A stretch of 64,000 nt of DNA, from positions 756,501 to 820,500 of the forward strand of contig JAPTOF010000001.1 in assembly GCA_028554755.1 (NCBI GenBank). Direction: 5' to 3'. Positions 1-12,000 of the stretch are shown one piece after another (position 1 is the first letter of the stretch; each line of letters starts with the position of its first letter). Origin of the DNA: Cordia subcordata (taxonomy: Eukaryota; Streptophyta; Magnoliopsida; Boraginales; Cordiaceae). A model generated the notes under the pieces. It saw only the letters and a program-made list of their open reading frames with translations, was not told the DNA's origin and did not search any database. The position numbers and the translations under genes are program-made.

Positions 1-26
1 GAATATATGTTCAATTGTTCCTGCAG

Positions 27-3000
27 TGGTGGAAGATATACACAGGCGAAGACAACCACTGCCCACTATGGATGCTGTATATTTCATCCAGCCAACACTA
101 GACAAGTAAACAGTTTCTTCTTTTTTTTTTTTCCCCCTCCCTCTTTTCCTAACTTCTGTTCTGAAGCAAAAGTGGATAACACTCTTCTGTTTGACAACCC
201 TTACAGTCTGTCTGGCTAAGCTTATTTGGGGCTCATAAGCTGCAAATAGTAAAAAGCATGCGAGGGGGTGCTTTTTTCTAGGAGCTTATAAGCTGCAAAA
301 TAAGCAGAGCCAAACAGGCTCTTCCTGCTTTTGGGTTTGGTTTATATTATACTTGTAATACTGACTGAAATGTTGTTGATACTCTGAGAGATTGGCTTAT
401 CTGGAGACATGCATATATATATATTCATATATGCAAATTTCCTGGTCATACCCTTGTTAACTTTACTAATTCTCACCAGGAATTGCCTCATTCAAGTTCT
501 TCAATTACGGGTCTTTTTGGCCTAAGATATTGGATACTTTAATTTAGAAGCTGAAGTTAACCTATTTGGTTCATTTTGAAAGAGCTTTCGGAGAGAAACA
601 AAAACAGAAATTGGTATAGAGAATAGGTAAAAGCCCAAGTTTGAAAAGAAAACTGGAAAATAACAAGCTCCAAATTGGAGCTTTTCAAAAATGGTTTTCG
701 TCGAGATGTTTCGTCGAGATGTCTTTACATCATGGGGGAAACTGTTTCTCTCTCTTGTTTCTCAAAATACCACTTCATATTTTTGGAAATTGAACATTAC
801 TTTCAAAATGATTCAAAGCTCATTAGCTCATAGCAAGGTGAAAGGGTCAATGCTTCTGCACTTGCAACCAAAGCTCTACTATAGAAAGCTCTAGAACTAA
901 AATTTCACAGCTAGTCTGAACAGACCCCACATCACATCTTTTTCGCATTTGCTAGTCAATGGTTTGATGGAGATTCTTGGATATTATGACTATGAGTGCA
1001 CATAGTTTTGCTGCTGAAGTTATTCTTATTTCACATGCCAGAAACCTGTGGTAATTCCATGTTACGATCTTTTATATTCAAACATATGATGTCTTTAGCT
1101 AATAATCTTTTCTTTATACATCCAAGCACTTAAAGATATCTATCTCCTTATCTGTTTGTTTGTCTATTTGTTTTTTCCTCTTTCTTTTTCCTTCTTTTTC
1201 CCTGTCTATCTATTTACCTATATGTTTATGCGCTCTTTTCCTGTTCTATGCAGTGTTACTATCTTCCTCTCAGACATGGGTGGAAAATCACCGCTATACA
1301 AAAAGTATGTCAGGGTATTATTATTTCTGTTATCATTTATTTCTAGCCAGTTGCTTTTCAGGTCTTACATGCCACCCCAGGGAAACAGAAGAGAGAATAG
1401 ATGAAAGAGAAGCAAGAGAAAAGGATCTCTTAGAAGTCTTAGTTATGTTTGTTTATAATTTTAATCTTTTGGGTGAAAGAGAAGCAACGGGAAAGAATCT
1501 CTTGCAAGTCTTATTTATGTGCATTTATACTTTTAGTCTCTTTTGTTTTTCCAGGGCATTTGTCTTTTTCAGTTCGCCTGTTCCCAAAGAACTGGTTAAT
1601 CGCATAAAGAGGGATGTAACCGTCTTGCCTCGCATTGGTGCCTTGAGTGAGGTTATTGTGGCTTTTTTTCTTTTTTTAATTTCTTTCATGTTTCTTGTGC
1701 GTCTGCTAGTTTTCATGTTTAGATCTACATCTTCTTGGGGTGCTAATTCTTGGTGTAAAACCTGCAGATGAATTTGGAGTATTTTACTATAGATAGCCAG
1801 GTAATTTATGCTATATAACTCTTCATGTCACTCATCAACTGGCTATTCTTGCATGTAATCCTATTCTTGTTAAATTTGGAAGAAGGTATTCTGAATACTA
1901 TACTTGGCATGCTTCCGTTAAAAACATGGAAATGGTCTTTGAGTATGTTGTGATATCTATACTTCCATGGCTCAAGCTCTAACATACCCTTCACTATGTA
2001 TTATGTATGCGGTCATATCTTTATAATTCTTTTTGTGGTCTCCAAGTCATCTTGGGATTATGAAATGGCACCAATTAAGTAAACATACATAACTTTTGAA
2101 GTCTGATGACACACATATTAATCTATTCATTGGTACCAATTCTCGTGATTGAGGTGTTACTTTGTTTCTTTTGACAACGTTATTCCCCATTACTTTTGTA
2201 TATAAATTGCAACTTTTATATAATGGGTGGGTTGTAGATAGGTGATTCAGGAAACAAAACCTGGGTTCCATCTTACTATGTGGGTAGAGTATGGTACAAC
2301 TAGAGTCTAAATCTTCCTCCTCTAGTATGGTACGTTTATATCCATCTACCTTAAAAAGACTAATCTCATTACTGCACTTGGTCTGTCTAGATATTGGTAT
2401 CTGGAAGCAGAATGAGCCTGTTATGTAGTATACCCATAGGGACCATACTTGTGAAGCAGTCGTTTAGCCTAGATCATGTTGCCATTATAGTATCAGTGTC
2501 CTCTATCCGTTTTAGACAAATGTTTTTCTTTTCCTCAACCTCTATTATCCATGTAATCTATTTTGGTGCTATGAGAAATCTATGATGTCAGGCTAGCAGT
2601 CATTCTTTTTCTCTCTCTTGGAATTTAGTCCATGGACCATTAGTAATTACCAAAATAAGATGCTGAACCTTGCCATAGTGTGTCTCCTGCTTCTGCTTCC
2701 CTTTTCTCCCAGAAAAGAAGATATGAAACAGATCATTTGTGGAATACTAACGCAATTCCATACAACACTTGAATTTTTATTCACCAAAGAATACCTCTCT
2801 TTTAACATTTGTGAACTTCTTCGACCACGCTCCTTAGATCCAGTTGAAAGACGAAAAGTCAGAGACACAAAGTAGGATCGAAAATGAGATGAAGTTAGTT
2901 TTTCAGTGTGTTCTCTGCTTTCTACCTCTCTCTTTCCATCTAATGTGGAATGTACAATGTGTCGGTTATCATTACTGACTATCCTCTTTGTTGCAAATTT

Positions 3001-6000
3001 TCTTATTTTCTTTATTAGAATACTACTGTTGCATCTAGTTAAACCGATATTGTGGTAGGGTTTTATTACTACTAATGAGAGGGCACTAGAGGAGCTTTTT
3101 GGGGATGAAGAAAGTTCTCATAGAGGGGATGCATGTTTGAATGTGATGGCCACTTGCATCGCTACAGTTTTTGCTTCATTGCGGGTATGTATCTAATGAT
3201 TCTTGACCCCTAATTACCTGTGCTTGTTATTGTATTTAGAGCCTGTATAGTCTTGACTTTCCACAGGAGTTCCCTGTCGTGCGTTTTCGTGCTGCCAGAT
3301 CCCTTGATCCTACTACAATGACGACATTGAGCGATTTGATTCCAACTAAGCTTGCTGCTGCTGTCTGGAATAATCTCATGAAATATAAAGCTAGCCTTTC
3401 TAATTTTCCTCTGACAGAGACTTGCGAGTTGCTCATTTTGGATAGATCAGTAGACCAGGTTTTGCTTCATATATTGGTCATAGTCTGTTTTATTGCATGT
3501 GATTGTTAGATCTGACAATCTTTTTCTTCCCTAGATCGCTCCTGTTATACATGAATGGACATATGATGCCATGTGCCATGACTTACTAAGTATGGAGGGA
3601 AATAAATATGTATATGAGGTAAGCTACCACTGTTGAGTTCTTTGTTGTTAAAATTTAAAAATATGATTGAGTTTGCCTTGGATCTTGTAATTTTTTTTTT
3701 TGCTCAGGTTCCAAGCAAAACAGGTGGTCTCCCTGAGAAGAAGGAGGTCCTTTTGGAGGATCATGACCCTGTCTGGTTTGAGCTTCGCCATGCGCATATA
3801 GCTGATGTATGCATTATTGTGTGCAAGATATTTTGATATTGAGCAGAAATATCATGAACTTAGTTCTGATAAAATTGTTGCTTTGCCAGGCTAGTGAACG
3901 ATTGCATGAGAAAATGACAAACTTTGTAACAAAAAATAAAGTGGCACAGATCAGTTCAAGGTTGGTTTTGTTTTCATTTCTTATAGGATTTCTTTTCCAT
4001 GATGATTGTAGACAGCCATTTTCTTTGTCATTGCCTTCTTATCAAATATAGATTGAAATTGCTCTTAGAATGCAACACAGCAGTGAATCAAATCGAGACT
4101 TGATATGTTTCCTACCGTCATAAGCCTTTGATATCCGCTTGCATTAATAGTGTTTTTTCCTGTATATATTTTTCATGAGCTGCAAGCAAGTGGCAATTGG
4201 GTCTGTAGTAATATGATTGAAGACATATGTAAAACAGTTAGATATTTTGTCAAATAGATAGGCTGCAGTAGGTTGTACAGTGTAAATAGTAAACTGAATG
4301 TACATCTAAGTGTCGTTAGTTACAGTTAGTTAAAGTGACAGCTATAAAGTGTCCAGCTGTCACTATAGTTAGTTATTCTAACTACTGCATCTATAAATAC
4401 TAGATTATATGTGATTATCTGTGGGTGCAAATATCTTAAGAGGGGGGGGGGTGAATTAAGATATTAATGCTAATTTTCGTTTTTAAAATTTACATAAAAT
4501 TTACAACTTCTAACAAACAATATATCAAACACAAGATAAGCAAGGTAAGAAGAATAAAAATAGAAATGTAAGGAGAAGAGAAACAAACGATTTTAAGGTG
4601 GTTCGGTCAAGCCTACGTCCACCGCCCAAAAAATCTCCCCTTAGGACTTCAAAGATCTCCACTAAGATGCTTCTTCAAAACTTAGTAAAGCACAAACCAA
4701 ATTCTTTACAACCTCTTTTAAGCCTAACTTCAAAGAACCCAAGAGATTTACTCTATAGGATTTCCTCACACTTTACAAGCTTAAATGAATAAATCTCACA
4801 AAGATTAAAGCTCTCAAAGTGTATATGTACTCAAGAATGAGAAAAGATTGAATCTGAGATTTTCTTCAAGAAGAAAATAAATAAGCTCTTAAAAGCTCAA
4901 ATATATTGCAATAATGGCTCAAAGATGGATTGAATGATGATAAACACTTTAGCACACTTCAATTGATGATTAGAAAGTGTATTGAATGAGTATTTAAAGA
5001 GATTTGGGGGTTAGGGATATGATAGGAGAAGAAGGAGTGATTTTTTCGGCCAGAACGATAATAAACGGCTAGTGCATTTATTACAGCTCCCGTTCAGCCG
5101 GTCGGCCATGGTCGTCCGGCTTACTCTTCTCCTTCTCTGACTAGGCCGAACACCTTAGCCGGTCGACCGGCTAGGGGGTCCGGCTTTTCCCTTCACCTCT
5201 TTGTTTAGGCCGGGCGACCACCCAGGTCAGCCGGTCAACCGGCTGGGGGGTCCGGCCACTCCAGAATGTGAAGTAAAGCCAGATTTTTGCAGAAAAACAA
5301 TTTAAGTGCATTTTCACAACTCCAAGTCATTTTGAATAAATATGTAAACACATGTTATGAATTGAAACACCCCAAAAACTCATTTTATCTCAATGTGTGC
5401 ATTTAAATACATTTGTGCATATGTTATTTTCAAATGTGCAAGACTTGAAAGTTTTTGCTATGACTAAGAAAAAGATTTTGAGCCAAGTCAACATAATATA
5501 TAGGCATTTCACAAAAAGAGCAAGAAGAAAAACAAATCCGGTACCCCTTATGGCTTCTCTTCTCCTCCTTATGCCTTCTCATCTTTTCTCCCTTCAAATA
5601 AGGCTTTTTGCACATCTTTATATCTTTCGAAGCTTCATATTGATGTCATCTCATTTTCACAAGAAGCTATTTAGTCAAATAATGCATATATATATTTTCA
5701 TCATCAAAATCAATAATGAATATTTAGCTAACAATCTCCCCCTTTTTGATGATGACAAAATTTTTAATATATGAGACAAAAGTACTCTCCCTTAATATAT
5801 GCATTTCTTTAAAAAGTGCATTATTGAGAAAATGCTTTGACTATCAAATTTAAACTCATTTGCAAAGACAAACAGGTAAACATAAACTCATTTGCAAGAA
5901 CAATTAAACATATCAACAAAGCATACCATTCACCATTTACTTTTCCAAACAGAGCTTATGCATACACCATTTAAACTAATGCAAATAGACAATACCATTC

Positions 6001-9000
6001 ACCAAGGCATATATCACCAAAGCATAAATACCACACCATAACTTACAATAACTTCTCCCCCTTTGGCATCATCAAAATCAATATAAAGGCAGGAAAAGAA
6101 ATGTATAAAAGAAATAACTTAGTAACCAAAGTCAAGATTGTAAAGATCAACTAAAACTAAAAATTGTTTTCAAGTGGAATGAAGAATGTTTTTTCAAAAA
6201 AGAAGAAAATCAGGGTGCGCGGTCATGATGATCCTTGAAGTAGTCTCTCATGTCTGATTTCATAGCAGCCACTTCTGAATCAATATGTTGCCTCCAAATA
6301 GTGAGCTCGTCCCATTGGCTTGTCATGGTGGCCCTCATTTCGCCCATACCAGTGTTTAAAGTCCAGTAATTGGGACAGACCGAGCCATCAAAGAAGGGTC
6401 TTCCTGTTGTCCCATCGAACTAGAACCAGCACCATGACGAATTTCTCTTCGACGTAGCTCATCAATGTGCACTTGCTCCCTAGATTCTCTCAACACTCGC
6501 CTAAGAGTTGCTTCCTCAGTATTTTCCTCTTCTTCAGAGGTATTAACAACCATGGGTGTGGTTCCTGGTATGCCTATGTTGGGATTACCCTCAATTTCCG
6601 GCCCTTCATCTTCTTCAAGGGTGATATCTACCCCACCAAGTATGTCATCAAGGTTTTGTGTTGTGGTGCCAAAGATAGGGTTGGTGAAAGTAGTCCCCTT
6701 CTTAGTCCTATTCCTAATTGCAGCTTGAGTGCTTTGGGGCAAACTTTTGAAGGTCTCTCTATTTATGGGCTCCATATTGTACCAATAAATGCCCATGAAG
6801 TTCATATACAACATATCAAAATTCCAAGCAAACACTTTATATGGAGTATTTGAAGATATGTTGAAATGAGAGAAAATATGCATTAAGGCCATACCATAAC
6901 TAGGAGTGGTCGTTTTTCCTCCATCTTTTCCACTAATATGTAACATATGTTGAAGGATTAGGAAAGGCAAAGCTATCTCCTTTTTCTCCCTAAGGCTATA
7001 AAGGATATAAGCATCCATGATTGGAATTTTGCCATCATTGATATTTCTAGAGAGAATTACTTCACTCATGATTTTAAGAGCAAGTCTCGTATTAACATCA
7101 ACATCTCTCAATAATAGAAGAATCAAATCTGGATCCTTAGGCCCTACTTTCTCCCACATATATTTTATGACTTCACCCGGGGTGGCGGCTCCCTTAATTC
7201 CTTCTGGCCATCCTTGACTATTGTAGTGGCCTTCCCCATCAACAGGTATATGAAATATTTCATGTAAAGTGACCTCGTTAAGCACAAAATTTACCCTGTT
7301 GTAGAAGATAATTCAAGTTTTGGGCTTCTACAATGTATCTCAAGATTTTCATAAAACTCAATTACTAATTTATCTTGCATATCACAATGCAAATGTAGAA
7401 ACGCAGACCATCTATCAAATAGTGGCAAGATATCGGTGCCAGCAAAGTCAGAGTCCACGATATATTTACCGTATAAAATTAATTGCTTGCCTTGAATCTT
7501 GGATGCCGGAGGTGGTGGTGGTGGAGGAGAATGAGTTCTTGGCCTTTTTCCTTTTCTCTCACGTGCTTGACTTTTTCCTCTTGGATTCACGATGATTTCG
7601 CGTTGTTTTTGTAAGAATAATCGGTGAAAGCTTTGTTTTTTAAGTGGGCAAGCAAATTTTAGGAAGAAATTTGGAAGAAAACGGTTGAAAATTGAAGAAT
7701 TTGAGATGGGTTTTAGAGCGTTTTGGCTAGGGTTTAAAAAATTGATAGAATGTAGTGAATTTGGGGTGAAAACCCCCAATTTTTAACCTTGTCCGCGTTC
7801 AGTCAGTCGACCGGCTGATCGCGAGGGTCGACCGGCAGGATCAGAGAGCATATTAAAAAGTTGTGTTTTAGCCGGACGCCTAAGGCCTTAGTTGGTCGAC
7901 CTGCTTGGTCGGCCGGCTGGGTCAGAAGGTGCACAAATTTCTTATTTTTTATACCCAAGTCACATAAACACATATATATGCCATTTAACCACATTTTATC
8001 ATTCCAATTTCTCTCCTAATCTTGCAAAATTGATCCTCATGCAAAGGTTTAGTGAAAATATCAGCAACTTGATGTAAAGTATCAACAAATTCAAGAATTA
8101 TATCACTTTTTTGTACATGATCTCTAATGAAATGGTGCATAATCTCAATATGCTTAGTTCTTGAGTGTTGAATTGGGTTCTTAGTAAGATTAATTGCACT
8201 AGTATTATCACAATATATAGGAATATGATCATACTTCAATCCATAATCCAGTAAATTTTGTTTCATCCACAATATTTGTGCCACACAACTACCAGCTGCA
8301 ATATATTCAGCTTCGGTGGTAGAAATGGCAACGCTTTTTTGTTTCCTACAAGACCAAGATACTAAGGAATGTCCTAGGAATTGGCATGTTCCACTAGTGC
8401 TCTTACGATCTACTTTGCAACCAGCATAGTAAGCATCAGAGAAACCACATAGATCAAATGACGTTCCTTTAGCATACCAAAGCCCTAAATTAATTGTTCC
8501 CTTAAGATATCTAATTATTCTTTTTACAGCTGTTAAGTGAATTTCCGTAGGATTGGATTGAAATCTAGCACATAAGCACACTAAGAATATGATCTCAGGT
8601 CTAGAGGCTGTTAAATATAATAGACTACCGATCATACCTCTATATTTCTTCTCGTCTACTGATTTACCTTTCTCATCTTTATCTAGCTTTGTTGAGGGAC
8701 TCGTGGGAGTTCCAATCTCCTTTGCATCTTCAAGTCCAAATTTCTTGATGATTTCCTTGGTGTATTTGGCTTGATTTACGAAGATCCCCTCTTTTGCTTG
8801 TTTGATTTTGAGTCCGAGGAAGAAAGTTAATTCTCCCATCATGCTCATCTCGAACTCCTTGTGCATGCACTTTGAAAAATTCTCACACAAGGAAACATTA
8901 GTAGCACCAAAAATTATATCATCTACATAGATTTGGACAAGTAGAATGTCATTGTCTTTTCTTTTGATAAATGGGGTTGAATCAAGTTTTCTTCTTTCGA

Positions 9001-12000
9001 AATTGTTTTCAACCAAAAATCCACTAAGTCTTTCATACCAAGCTCTAGAAGCTTGCTTTAAGCCATATAAAGCTTTTTCTAGTTTAAAAACATGATTAGG
9101 AAAACATGAATCTTCAAAACCGGGGGGTTGTTCAACATAAACTTCTTTTTCAAGATTTAAGCCATATAAAGCCTTTTCTAGTTTAAAAACATGATTAGGA
9201 AAACATGAATCTTCAAAACCGGGGGGTTGTTCAACATAAACTTCTTCTTCAATGAATTCATTTAAAAATGCACTTTTCACATCCATTTGATAAAGTTTAA
9301 AGTCTATGTGACATGCAAATGCAAGTAACATACGAATGGATTCAAGTCTAGCTACAGGAGCATAAGTTTCATCATAATCAATTCCTTCTTCTTGATTGTA
9401 TCCTTGTGCAACTAGTCTAGCCTTATTCCTAGTCACTATTCCGGCTTCATCTAATTTGTTTCTGAATTCCCATTTGGTTCCAATTACCGGTCTATCTTTA
9501 GGTCTTTCAACTAGCTTCCAAACTTTATTTCTCTCAAATTGATTGAGTTCTCCTTGCATTGCCATTATCCAATTTTCATCTAGTAGAGCTCCTTTTACAT
9601 TTTTAGGTTCAATATGAGAAATAAATGCATGATGCTTACAAAAAGTGCTAATATTACGCCTAGTTCTTATACCTTCATTTGGATTACCGAGAATAAGATC
9701 TTGAGGATGGTTTCTCACAAACTTCCAACTCTTTGGTAGATCTTCATGAGGTTCTTTTGTTTCGTCATCTTTGTTTGAGCAATGTTTGATTTCCTCATTT
9801 GCTTGAGACCTCCTTTCTTGAAGTTCTTCTTCTTGCTTCGTTAGTTTTTCTTTGTCTTTTAGAGTTGGATTTTCAAGCGTTGTCTTTTCCAAAGGATAAC
9901 CTACATTATCAATTTCCTTTTTCGGCTTAAATGGATTAGTCTCATCAAATGAACATATATTGATTCTTCTACAACAAGAGTTCTCTTATTATATACCCTA
10001 TATGCTTTGCTCTTTGTGGAATAACCTAAGAATATTCCTTCATCGGATTTAGAATCAAATTTTCTTTAGTGGTCCTTAGTGTTTAGAATAAAACATTTAC
10101 AACCAAATACCTTGAAGTATGATATTTTAGGTGTTTTGCCATGCCATAGTTCATATGGAGTTTTGTTTAAAATAGGTCTAATCAATACTCTATTTTGCAC
10201 ATAGCATGCAGTATTTATAGCTTCACTCCAAAAATATGTTGGCAAGTTGTGTTCTTTTAATATAGTCCTTGCCATTTCTTGTAATGTACGATTCTTCCTC
10301 TCTATTACCCCATTTTGTTGAGGAGTACGAGGGGCCGAAAAGTTATGCTCAATGCCATGTTCATCACAAAAGTTCATGAAAGGAGTATTCACATATTCGG
10401 TGCCATTATCACTACGGATGCAAGTTATAAAATAGCCTTTCTCATTTTGTACTTTTCTACACAATCTTGCAAATTCATTGAAGGCATCATTTTTATGTGC
10501 AAGAAACATGACCCATGTAAATCTAGTATAATCATCAACTACAGCAAATGTATACCTAGATCCTCCTAAGCTTGCCACATCAATGGGTCCAAACAAATTC
10601 ATATGTAGTAGTTGTAGATTTTATCCTTTTCAAATTTTAGTTTTGGTAGGTCTCTAACTAGATCATGCTTTGATAAATCATTCAATAAGCTCATGCTAGC
10701 ATGTCCTAATCTTCTATGCCATAACCAAGCATTATCATGCACAACAGATAAACATTTAACATGTTGACATATAAGTTGATCAATTTCAACAATGTAAACA
10801 TTTTCATTTCTCTTAGCTACAAATAACACATTTTCATTTCCACATTCATACACAAGACATTTAGACGATTGAAAAATAACTTTATGACCTTTGTCACATA
10901 ATTGACTAATGCTAAGTAGATTAAATTTTAGACCTTCTACTAGTAGGACATTGTGTATAGCAAGAGAATTTTCATTACCAATGCTTCCTTTTCCAATAAT
11001 TTTTCCTTTGCCATTGTCCCCAAAGGTAACATCTCCTCCTTTTGTCCTTTTTAGTTTGTAGAAAAGTGAAGAGTTCCCCGTCATGTGCTTGGAACAACCA
11101 CTATCCAAGATCCATTTTATTTTGCTTGAATTGCTTTCATTGCATACTTATACACATGAAATTCAAATGCAATTCTTTATTTTGGGGTCCCCAACACCTT
11201 GGGTCCTTGGCGTTAGTTTAATTTTTGTTTTTGACCACCCATTTTGGTCTTTGCCAATATGGAACATGTGATCCTCTGTCACGAATTTTCTTGTAATAAC
11301 AATGAGGAGATACATGTCCTTTCTTTTCACAATAGGTACAAATAACATTTGTCTTCGGTGAAGAGAGGGATGTAGAGGTAGAAACTTTGACAAAATAGGT
11401 TTTGAAATACTTTTGATTAATACTAGGTTTGTATCCAATACCACTCTTATCAAAAGACATTTTTTGACTTCCAAGAACCTTTTCAAAATTTTCTTTCCCA
11501 TTTGTAAACTTTTGAACAATTCCATTCAAATCCTCATTTTTCTTTTTTAAATCTTTAACCTCTTTTTCAAACTTTACAAAATCTTCGGCATATGAATCAT
11601 TTTCTTTTTCTAAGATGTCTATTTTTCAATAAGAGAAGCATTTTTCTTTTCCAAAATTTCTTTTCATTAAGAACAAGTTTCAAACTTTTATGCATTTGCT
11701 TGTTTTTGCCGGGCTAAGGATAGATCATCATGTAATTTAGCAAATGCGTCTTTTAGTTCATCAAAACTATATTCCTCTTCCTCTTCTTCACTAGATGAAT
11801 AATAAATAGATAAAGATGGTGAAGATAGTACCTCATCCTCATTGGCCATGAGGCAAAAATTGGCTACCTCATGATGCTCTTCCTCATCTTCTTCGGTTTC
11901 GGAGAAGTCCCATGTGGCCTTGAGCGCTTTTCCTTCCTTCTTCTTTGAAAGCTTAGGACAATTTGCTTTTATATGTCCCGGCTTGTTGCAATTAAAGCAC

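Noticed and set aside
1160..1771. 203-residue plus-strand ORF
   Set aside because: It is a read-through of KEULE introns and parts of two exons (1254-1304 out of frame, 1555-1651). The spliced frame explains the conserved residues.
7320..7595. Plus-strand ORFs overlapping the extra ORF of the SIRE-like element
   Set aside because: They are antisense shadows of the minus-strand reading frame.
6356..7779. Calling the extra ORF a true viral envelope gene
   Set aside because: No signal peptide, transmembrane anchor or fusion peptide can be seen; the label would be by position only.
11163..11525. 120-residue minus-strand ORF overlapping the gag-pol linker
   Set aside because: It is a second frame over the zinc-knuckle linker, which has the recognisable motifs in the other frame (11529-11218).
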